From the NCBI GenBank assembly GCA_016839665.1, contig JAEOTU010000115.1, positions 1 to 5,947 on the forward strand: a stretch of DNA of 5,947 bases, read 5' to 3'. The DNA is from Candidatus Hodarchaeota archaeon (GTDB lineage Archaea; Asgardarchaeota; Heimdallarchaeia; Hodarchaeales; Hodarchaeaceae). This document shows positions 1-4,924 of the stretch, one piece after another. The translations under genes were made by a program, and so were the position numbers. Within the stretch, counting starts at the first letter, position 1. The number at the start of each line of letters is the position of its first letter. A model generated the notes under the pieces. The model saw only the letters and a program-made list of their open reading frames with translations. It did not search any database and was not told the DNA's origin.

Positions 1-116
1 CCTGGATCATTAGCATAATAAAAGCGATCTAAGGGGAAAAAATATTTAGTAGTAACTTCTTTTTGGAGTTCCTTGTCAAATTTCTTTGTAGATATTTCTA
101 ACTCTTTTTCACCCAT
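1..116 (-). CDS. N-terminal fragment of an unidentified protein, possibly GcvH-like (runs off the left edge)
   Basis: An open frame starts with ATG at 116-114 and stays open to the window edge, giving 38 codons. The start is well supported: GGTGAG (minus strand, 121-126) lies 4 bases upstream, and this SD overlaps the stop codon of the preceding gene, so the two are probably translationally coupled. The peptide starts MGEKELEIS, has a charged, probably helical stretch up to about residue 22, then a segment reading YFFPLDRFYYANDP. The 'FP-DR-YY' pattern followed by the cut resembles the start of the glycine-cleavage H-protein fold (a Pro/Asp/Tyr stretch before a His-x-Trp), but the diagnostic part and the lipoyl-lysine would lie outside the window. 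The GcvH reading is a weak inference; the presence of a gene here is much surer than its function. Confidence 0.6.
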   Translation of the reverse strand, partial: MGEKELEISTKKFDKELQKEVTTKYFFPLDRFYYANDP

Positions 117-120
117 GTAA

Positions 121-126
121 CTCACC
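121..126 (-). promoter_or_regulatory. Shine-Dalgarno site GGTGAG overlapping the upstream stop codon
   Basis: On the minus strand GGTGAG is followed by TTAC and then ATG. It contains the TGA stop of the 106-residue gene, so ribosomes ending there are in place to start the next gene. It fixes the start of the left-edge gene at 116. Confidence 0.6.
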
Positions 127-442
127 GAGAAAAGTCTTCCGTTGTAGCCTTAAGAATCTCTTTAATAAACTGTTCGATATCTTGAGGATTTTGGAGAATA
201 GTATCTTTTGAATCCACCTGTATTAATCCATGGGTATGCCATGTTAAACGAGTTCCTTTAGACTGAAAGACAGAAATACTGGGAGTAGAAGCGAGTACTT
301 GATAATGTCGTTTCTCTAAAGATTGTAGCACCAATTGCATGCTAGATGGTTTTGATGCATTGAAAGAAACATACCAACGACGTGGGTTATTTGAACATCG
401 TTTTACCGAGATTTTAGGAGTATTCATCGATTTTTCAGGCAT
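122..442 (-). CDS. Small protein of unknown function, 106 residues
   Basis: I do not recognise this family. The protein is soluble-looking, with no signal peptide or membrane segment. By eye it alternates strand and helix: strands near residues 11-17 and 22-28, a helix near 33-45, strands near 47-51, 55-60 and 64-76, then a C-terminal amphipathic helix near 86-100, suggesting a compact alpha/beta domain. The most motif-like parts are RRWYVSF (21-27) and GTRLTWHTHGLIQVD (63-77); W68, H69 and H71 could bind a ligand or metal, but this is speculation. ATG at 442-440 is preferred because GAGGG (449-453) sits 6 bases upstream and a TATA-like box lies at the right distance; the internal Met6 has no SD. 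The stop at 122-124 overlaps the SD of the following gene, so the pair is an operon. Confidence 0.8.
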   Translation of the reverse strand: MPEKSMNTPKISVKRCSNNPRRWYVSFNASKPSSMQLVLQSLEKRHYQVLASTPSISVFQSKGTRLTWHTHGLIQVDSKDTILQNPQDIEQFIKEILKATTEDFSR

Positions 443-482
443 AAATTACCCTCTAAAGCCCTCATATGGCTGATTTTCAAGC

Positions 483-500
483 TTTTATATCAAAGTTTTC
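483..500 (-). promoter_or_regulatory. Archaeal BRE/TATA promoter of the 106-residue gene operon
   Basis: Read on the minus strand, GAAAACTTTG (BRE-like, 491-500) is followed by ATATAAAA (483-490). A start of transcription about 25 bases downstream would fall near 460-463, giving a roughly 20-base leader that contains the GAGGG SD at 449-453. A TTTCGAAA palindrome (497-504) overlaps the BRE side and could be incidental. Confidence 0.5.
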
Positions 501-630
501 GAAACAATCTTTAGAATTTTCATTCGACAACGGTTTTCTCAATTATTACCGTATAAAGATGAAAAACCTTTCTTCTTTCACTGTTTTCCAACCATAAATA
601 GTTTAATCTTGAATTTTTTAGTGCGATAGT

Positions 631-648
631 GAAAGCATAATAATAAAT
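631..648 (+). promoter_or_regulatory. BRE/TATA-like promoter of the ThiI-like gene
   Basis: GAAAG (631-635) followed by CATAATAATAAAT (636-648) resembles a purine-rich BRE plus TATA box. Transcription would begin about 25 bases downstream, around 667-671, only 5-9 bases before the ATG at 676. There is no clear SD there, so the message is probably nearly leaderless. The 443-675 gap thus holds two divergent promoters and otherwise no gene I can support. Confidence 0.4.
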
Positions 649-675
649 CAGATCTAAATTGGACATGTTCCTGAG

Positions 676-1362
676 ATGAAAGCCATTTGCCTAGTCTCAG
701 GTGGTATAGATAGTTCTGTTGCAGCTCAAATTGCAGTGTTAAATGGATTTCAACCACTCCTCCTCCATTACCATAATTTTCCATTTCATTCTCTAGGTAC
801 TATCGAAAAAGTAGTAACTCTTAGTAATATAATTGCAGAACGTAATCCAGAGTTTTCTATTTCTTTAGCAATAATTGCTCATGGAAAAACCCAAGAAACT
901 ATATTGAATGGTCTTGAAGGGAGAAATATTCGTCAAACGTGTCTATTTTGCCGAATACAGATGTTTCATAAAGCTGAGATATATGCTCGACAGATGGAAG
1001 CGAATGCGATTGTCACAGGGGAGATCCTTGGAGAACAGGCGAGCCAAACATTGGATAATTTACCTATTGTTTCGTCGAAAGTAAAAATTCCTGTAATTAG
1101 ACCTCTAATAGGATATAACAAAGAGGAAGTTGTTCAGCTATCTAAAAAATGGGGTTTTTATGAAACATCGATACTTCCAGGAGGCTGTTGTAGTATTAAT
1201 CCCAAATACCCCGAAACTAAAGGCCGAATAGATGTAGTAGACCAAATTTCAGCCTCTATGTCTGGACAGATCAATCTTGCTACTCAATCTGAATTGGAAA
1301 GCATTCAAACTTATTGTCTCCCTTTAGACATCCAGACTGTGCTAAAAGATTTCGAGATTTAA
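676..1362 (+). CDS. Stand-alone ThiI-type PP-loop sulfurtransferase (tRNA 4-thiouridine synthase catalytic domain)
   Basis: The 228-residue protein matches the catalytic (AANH/PP-loop) domain of ThiI, which adenylates U8 of tRNA and swaps the oxygen for sulfur. Visible are the PP-loop SGGIDSS (8-14), the ThiI-like HYHNFPFHS (31-39), CLFCR (89-93), VTGE (113-116) followed by LGEQASQTLDNL (118-129), and a GGCCS segment (169-173) before NPKYPETK. The CxxC (C89, C92) plus a distal Cys (C171 or C172) matches the Cys arrangement of methanogen ThiI, known to hold a [3Fe-4S] cluster, so sulfide-fed thiolation is likely. Oddly, the N-terminal NFLD and THUMP RNA-binding domains of usual ThiI (about 380-480 residues in total) are absent, and no rhodanese domain follows. 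A THUMP partner may be encoded elsewhere, or the substrate may differ; a COG2117-type PP-loop protein is the alternative. It is the only plus-strand gene and overlaps the convergent neighbour by 4 bases. Confidence 0.85.
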   Translation: MKAICLVSGGIDSSVAAQIAVLNGFQPLLLHYHNFPFHSLGTIEKVVTLSNIIAERNPEFSISLAIIAHGKTQETILNGLEGRNIRQTCLFCRIQMFHKAEIYARQMEANAIVTGEILGEQASQTLDNLPIVSSKVKIPVIRPLIGYNKEEVVQLSKKWGFYETSILPGGCCSINPKYPETKGRIDVVDQISASMSGQINLATQSELESIQTYCLPLDIQTVLKDFEI

Positions 1363-2519
1363 ACAACTTTTACCATCAAGTAGTTTTCATAATCAACTAA
1401 AACCTTAATATATCCAGAAAATTTGCTATCAAGATTTAAATCACCTGTATCAACATGTAATTCTTTATTCGGTAGATTCTCAATCTTTATTCGGGTAGCA
1501 ACAACATCTATTCGCTCTAATCCAATCTTAATTATGACATAAGGACTAAATTGTAGATTACCACGCCCAAAAATGTATCCTTGCCCTCCAATGGGAGTTA
1601 AAACAATTCGAGTTGATTTTGCCTCCCTTTCCTCTATCAGACGTACAATGTCAGATTCTGACAAATCTTTTTCAATAAGAGAGGAATTTTGAACTGCATC
1701 AATACCGAGTAAGGTTTTTTGATCATAAACAGATGAACTGAATGCTTTGGATAATTCTTTCATCGTTGATCCAGGCCCCAACAAATAAAGTATTTTTGAA
1801 TCGATTGTTTCTCTAAAAGACCGTATAATCCCTCTCATGTTCTCTTTCTCTGAATCTGTATCATAACTGCTAATCTTAGTAAGCTGCATGAACGAGGGAG
1901 CTTGAGGAACCAAGCCTAGTCCAAATAATTTAGTAAGTATTCGATCTCTGCGAAATTCTTCTTCATCGAGATCGATTATTTCAGATTTAGCAAATTGAAC
2001 CTCATCTCGAACAAATTTGCACAAGATTTCCACTCCTTTATCAATTCCTTGGGAAAATACTCCAGAATGCATTTTCACACCTGATGGGATCCCCAATATA
2101 GGAAATTCTGATCCGACAGACTGTAAAATGTCACGAGCAGTTCCATCACCTCCAACAAAAACAAGCAGATCTACCTTTTGTCTTTTTAGAAATTTAGCTA
2201 CACGACAAGTGTCTTTTCTACTAGTTTCTCGAATAATGGAAATATTTGAAATTTCCTGCCACTTGAGAGTTGGAATAGAAGAGCTAATAGTTTTAAAAAC
2301 ATTAGCACCCATATCCCCTTGAGGTACTACAAAAGAGATCATTTTATGTTCTGGAAATTTTATTAACTCAAGCAACAGCTTTTTCGTTCTCTCACCCGCA
2401 ATGGGTTTGGCACCCCTTTTTCTAGCTTCCTGTAAAATCTCTGGAGTATCTGTGCCCTTTAATCCAACCTTGCCCCCCATACCTGCAATAGGATTGATAA
2501 TAAGGCCAATTTTTTTCAT
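1359..2519 (-). CDS. COG3199-type ATP-NAD kinase-like protein (GGDGT family, AcoX-like)
   Basis: The 386-residue protein belongs to the archaeal/bacterial COG3199 group related to NAD kinases, which use ATP or polyphosphate to phosphorylate NAD to NADP; the true substrate of many members is unproven. Signatures are IINPIAGMGGKVGLKGTD at 7-24, the nucleotide-kinase motif FVGGDGTARD at 121-130, GIPSGVKMHSGVF at 143-155, and GGQGYIFGRGNLQFSP at 311-326, all typical of this group. Length and domain order look complete, and the protein is cytosolic. I chose ATG at 2519 (MKKIGLIINP): it overlaps the stop of the upstream SDR gene as ATGA, and the 8-residue extension from 2543 lies inside that gene and precedes the natural first beta strand. 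Being second in a two-gene operon, it is probably translated by coupling. Its 3' end overlaps the ThiI-like gene on the other strand. Confidence 0.9.
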   Translation of the reverse strand: MKKIGLIINPIAGMGGKVGLKGTDTPEILQEARKRGAKPIAGERTKKLLLELIKFPEHKMISFVVPQGDMGANVFKTISSSIPTLKWQEISNISIIRETSRKDTCRVAKFLKRQKVDLLVFVGGDGTARDILQSVGSEFPILGIPSGVKMHSGVFSQGIDKGVEILCKFVRDEVQFAKSEIIDLDEEEFRRDRILTKLFGLGLVPQAPSFMQLTKISSYDTDSEKENMRGIIRSFRETIDSKILYLLGPGSTMKELSKAFSSSVYDQKTLLGIDAVQNSSLIEKDLSESDIVRLIEEREAKSTRIVLTPIGGQGYIFGRGNLQFSPYVIIKIGLERIDVVATRIKIENLPNKELHVDTGDLNLDSKFSGYIKVLVDYENYLMVKVV

Positions 2520-3514
2520 AATATACCGTTCTCTCTGTACCAATTAATCGTATCAGCAAAACCTGTTTCCCAATCATAATTTGGATTGAAACCGAGCAAA
2601 TTCTTAGCTTTCTGATTGGAATAAATGCGATGTTGAACAGTAGATTCAACTGCAGCAGTTCTCATGAAGAATTTGGGCTTTCGTCGAATCCAATTTAATA
2701 CTTGAAAAGGTGCGACAGCCATTTTCAACATGAATTTTGGTAGAGCAAAGCGAGGTGGATTTCGGCCCAAACATACGCAGACTATCCTCATTGCTTCATC
2801 TACTGATTTACATTCATCTGCACAAATGTTGAAAATCTGATTTTTTGCTACTTCCTTTCGTGCTAAGTCAAAACCTTGAACAATATCAGCTACATGGGTA
2901 AAATGGACAGTTCCAGCATTTCTGACCCGAAACCATGCAGGAATTTTATTTTTCGCAAGAGCCTCAATCCACCAATACGAAACATCATCTATACACCTAG
3001 GGCCATATACCCCAGTTGGTCTTAAAACAGTCCAAGTTATTTCACCTTTATGATCCATAATGATTTTCTCTGTTCGGACCTTGGATCGTCCATATTCATA
3101 CTGAGGATTATGGGGTGCTTCTTCTGTTGAGTACTCCTTTTTCGTATTAACGAAAGGTACTGAACCTGTCGCTTCAGTTGATGAGCAATATATGAATCTT
3201 GATACACCAGCGGATTCACAGGCTTCTAACAATGCTTTCGTTCCCTCTTCATTGTATTTAATATACAAAGCCTTTTTTCCGAGAAATGTATAATACGATG
3301 CTAGATGATAAGCTAGTTCTACAGTTCTTGGGATTGGTTTTAATGAACTTGGGTCACCAAGATCACCAATCAGGGTTTCAACCCCAAGCTTTTCGAGTAA
3401 CGAAGTATCACTAGTTTTACGAACCATACAAACAACATCATGGTTGTCCGATACAAGTTTCTCAACTAAGTGACCTCCGATAAAGCCTGTGCCACCAGTT
3501 ACCAAGATTCTCAT
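2516..3514 (-). CDS. NAD(P)-dependent epimerase/dehydratase, extended SDR family
   Basis: The 332-residue protein is a full-length extended short-chain dehydrogenase/reductase. It opens with the Rossmann glycine motif VTGGTGFIGG (5-14), has an acidic turn (IGDLGD, 49-54), the active-site SST (111-113), and the catalytic YGRSK (Y141, K145), then RPTGVYGP (165-172), which typically lines the nicotinamide site. The C-terminal substrate domain has HFTHVADIV (204-212) and, at about 255-292, a hydrophobic/basic stretch (PKFMLKMAVAPF, then RRKPKF) also seen in 3-beta-HSD-like and sugar epimerase relatives. The substrate, a nucleotide sugar or a steroid/isoprenoid-like alcohol, cannot be read from the sequence. 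The start at 3514 is supported by AAGGTGA (3522-3528) 7 bases upstream. It heads an operon with the COG3199 gene, joined by a 4-base overlap. Confidence 0.9.
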   Translation of the reverse strand: MRILVTGGTGFIGGHLVEKLVSDNHDVVCMVRKTSDTSLLEKLGVETLIGDLGDPSSLKPIPRTVELAYHLASYYTFLGKKALYIKYNEEGTKALLEACESAGVSRFIYCSSTEATGSVPFVNTKKEYSTEEAPHNPQYEYGRSKVRTEKIIMDHKGEITWTVLRPTGVYGPRCIDDVSYWWIEALAKNKIPAWFRVRNAGTVHFTHVADIVQGFDLARKEVAKNQIFNICADECKSVDEAMRIVCVCLGRNPPRFALPKFMLKMAVAPFQVLNWIRRKPKFFMRTAAVESTVQHRIYSNQKAKNLLGFNPNYDWETGFADTINWYRENGIL

Positions 3515-3521
3515 GCTAAAT

Positions 3522-3528
3522 TCACCTT
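3522..3528 (-). promoter_or_regulatory. Shine-Dalgarno site AAGGTGA of the SDR gene
   Basis: On the minus strand AAGGTGA lies 7 bases before ATG at 3514. This is a strong archaeal-type SD and fixes the start of the SDR gene. Confidence 0.6.
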
Positions 3529-3552
3529 AAACGCATTTTTTTCTCTGTAATG

Positions 3553-3568
3553 TTTATTATCTGTGTTC
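3553..3568 (-). promoter_or_regulatory. BRE/TATA-like promoter of the SDR/COG3199 operon
   Basis: Minus strand: GAACACAG (BRE-like, 3561-3568) then ATAATAAA (3553-3560). Expected transcription start near 3529-3533 gives a short leader of about 15-18 bases containing the SD. The box follows immediately after an oligo-T tract that probably ends the upstream transcript. Confidence 0.4.
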
Positions 3569-3577
3569 AAAAAAAAA
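3569..3577 (-). terminator. Oligo-T transcription terminator after the aminopeptidase gene
   Basis: The plus strand has nine consecutive A, so the minus-strand transcript carries U9 about 95 bases after the aminopeptidase stop codon, preceded by ACGTA. Archaeal RNA polymerase terminates at such T tracts without needing a hairpin. A second shorter ACGTATTTTT lies at 3604-3613 and may act as an earlier weak stop. Confidence 0.5.
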
Positions 3578-3613
3578 TACGTGGAAATTTCTTTACTATA
3601 GTGAAAAATACGT
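3573..3613. repeat. Direct repeat AAAAATACGT (3573-3582 and 3604-3613) with a central palindrome
   Basis: Two identical 10-mers have starts 31 bases apart, about three helical turns. Between them lies ACTATAGT (3595-3602), a perfect 8-bp palindrome, part of a 15-base nearly symmetrical TTTACTATAGTGAAA (3592-3606). The block sits just upstream of the SDR operon's TATA box and downstream of the aminopeptidase gene, so it could bind an activator or be a paired terminator. Low complexity makes chance similarity possible. Confidence 0.4.
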
Positions 3614-3670
3614 AAGTAACGAGTTTTTTTTCTGGAAAATGAACCAATTAACAGTCTGATCCTTTTGTAA

Positions 3671-4783
3671 TTATTTTGGGATTAACCACTTTCCTGCTTG
3701 ATAAATAACCTCACCATCCAAGATGATTTTCGATTCAGAATCTTTCATTTCTTTTAATATATCCCAGTGAACAGATGATTCATTTTTTGATCCTGTTTCA
3801 GGATAACCAGACCCTAAAGCAAGGTGAACAGTTCCACCCATTTTCTCATCAAAAAGCATATTTTTTGTGAAACGTTGGATACCATAATTAGTTCCTATTG
3901 CTAACTCACCAAGAGTATCAGCATTTTCTATAGTGAGTATCTTTTCCAAAAGCTTCTTTCCCTTTAGAGCATCAAAACCTATTACTTTGCCCTCTTTAAA
4001 CGTTAACCTAATATCTTCTATCTCCTGTCCTTCAAATATGCCTGGATAAGTGAATCTAATTGTGCCATTCACACCATCCTCATGTGGTGCAGTAAATACT
4101 TCCCCATCAGGAAGGTTATAATCTCCACAACAGTTTTCCCATTTTCGGTCTTTGATGGATAGAGTTAGATCTGTGTCCAGTCCAATGATTTGCATTTCAG
4201 ATCCCTTATCTAGAATTTCAATAAACACCTTTTGATCCTCCTTAACTTTTGTCCAAAATTTAACTGGATCTGGCTGATGCAGATTTAATGCCTTGTAAGT
4301 AAATTCAAGATATTCATCACGCCCCATATTGGCTTCCTGAGCAAAAGCATTACAAGGATACGGTGATAAATTCCATCGAAGTTCTTTTGAAGCAGCACGT
4401 TGTAAAAAGATTTTATCTATTTCTTTTCTTGCTTCTCTGAATATCACTTTCTTCTCTGGATCAATATTTGTTAAAGCTCTTGTATTATAATCTGAATAGA
4501 TTTGAATTAGCTTCTTTATCTTTTTAAAAAGTTCAATATCTAATGGATCAACATACTTGAGCTGTTTATCGGAAGCAAAATTGTATAGAATCTCCCTTTC
4601 ACCGTCAAAAAATAACTTTACTCTGATGACATATCCCCCTGCTTTGATCACTTCTCGATAAACCTCGCGAACCAGTTCCTCTGCATTAATTGAACCCGAA
4701 ATGTAGACAGTATCCTCTGGTTGAACATTTACAGAATATTTAACTATTAATTTTGCTAATTTCTCAGAATAATCGGCGTACAT
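3671..4783 (-). CDS. M29-family metallo-aminopeptidase
   Basis: The 370-residue cytosolic protein matches peptidase family M29 (AmpS/AmpT type), two-metal enzymes that remove N-terminal residues from peptides. The N-terminal half (1-180) has the VQPEDTVYISG and AGGYVIRVKL segments typical of this family. The C-terminal metal domain shows NLPDGEVFTAPHEDGVNG (223-240, E228), LGELAIGTN (291-299, E293), and MGGTVHLALGSGYPETG (315-331, H320 and Y327), then SSVHWD (336-341, H339 and D341); this set of Glu, Glu, His, Tyr, His, Asp is the expected metal and catalytic set. Length is slightly below the roughly 400-residue bacterial members but looks complete. The start at 4783 is supported by GAGGT (4790-4794) 6 bases upstream. 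It has its own promoter, so it is not simply co-transcribed with the isomerase-like gene upstream. Confidence 0.93.
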   Translation of the reverse strand: MYADYSEKLAKLIVKYSVNVQPEDTVYISGSINAEELVREVYREVIKAGGYVIRVKLFFDGEREILYNFASDKQLKYVDPLDIELFKKIKKLIQIYSDYNTRALTNIDPEKKVIFREARKEIDKIFLQRAASKELRWNLSPYPCNAFAQEANMGRDEYLEFTYKALNLHQPDPVKFWTKVKEDQKVFIEILDKGSEMQIIGLDTDLTLSIKDRKWENCCGDYNLPDGEVFTAPHEDGVNGTIRFTYPGIFEGQEIEDIRLTFKEGKVIGFDALKGKKLLEKILTIENADTLGELAIGTNYGIQRFTKNMLFDEKMGGTVHLALGSGYPETGSKNESSVHWDILKEMKDSESKIILDGEVIYQAGKWLIPK

Positions 4784-4789
4784 TCCATA

Positions 4790-4794
4790 ACCTC
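4790..4794 (-). promoter_or_regulatory. Shine-Dalgarno site GAGGT of the aminopeptidase gene
   Basis: Minus-strand GAGGT is followed by 6 bases (TATGGA) and ATG at 4783. The ATG inside that spacer is out of frame, so the 4783 start is preferred. Confidence 0.5.
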
Positions 4795-4799
4795 ACGAA

Positions 4800-4813
4800 A
4801 ATGATTAATCATT
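4800..4813. promoter_or_regulatory. 14-bp perfect palindrome, candidate operator of the aminopeptidase gene
   Basis: AATGATTAATCATT is fully self-complementary with no loop. It lies between the TATA-like box (4818-4829) and the likely transcription start near 4796-4800, the position where archaeal repressors usually block RNA polymerase. A homodimeric helix-turn-helix regulator is the natural partner, but no regulator gene is in the window. Confidence 0.4.
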
Positions 4814-4817
4814 ATAG

Positions 4818-4829
4818 GAATATATCTTT
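4818..4829 (-). promoter_or_regulatory. BRE/TATA-like promoter of the aminopeptidase gene
   Basis: On the minus strand AAAGATATATTC (4818-4829), preceded by CAATAG, looks like a BRE/TATA element. A start about 25 bases downstream would give a leader of about 15 bases holding the GAGGT SD. Confidence 0.45.
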
Positions 4830-4861
4830 CTATTGATTTCAAATAAAAGGAAGATGTCAAA

Positions 4862-4893
4862 TCATGTTGGAAAATATGCCATTCTCTCCTCCC
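4862..4893 (-). other. Strong SD-like GGGAGGAGAG followed by a six-codon micro-ORF
   Basis: Minus strand: GGAGG (4888-4892) lies 5 bases before ATG at 4882, which begins MAYFPT and stops at 4862-4864. The SD match is better than that of any annotated gene here. It is downstream of the isomerase-like gene and upstream of the aminopeptidase TATA box, so only a transcript reading through from the isomerase would contain it. It could be a leader peptide, a relic of a lost gene start, or chance; nothing shows that it is translated. Confidence 0.2.
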
Positions 4894-4924
4894 TTGACCA
4901 CGACCGATTTGCTTGTGTTTAGGA

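Noticed and set aside
532..568. GGTTTT...AAAACC inverted repeat in the 443-675 gap
   Set aside because: Only 6 paired bases with about 25 bases between arms in AT-rich DNA; likely chance.
650..655. AGATCT palindrome between the TATA box and start of the ThiI-like gene
   Set aside because: Only 6 bp with poorly matching flanks; too short to call an operator.
578..784. Minus-strand 68-codon ORF in the gap and the start of the ThiI-like gene
   Set aside because: It overlaps the ThiI-like N-terminus including the PP-loop, and has no recognisable features.
2017..2322. Plus-strand ORF of 101 codons
   Set aside because: It lies fully antisense within the COG3199 gene, and its peptide shows no family features.
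2520..2543. Eight-residue N-terminal extension of the COG3199 protein from ATG at 2543
   Set aside because: It lies inside the SDR coding end and precedes the conserved first strand; the ATGA overlap at 2519 is a better start.
2422..2649. Minus-strand 75-codon ORF across the SDR/COG3199 junction
   Set aside because: It is an out-of-frame reading of two well-supported genes.
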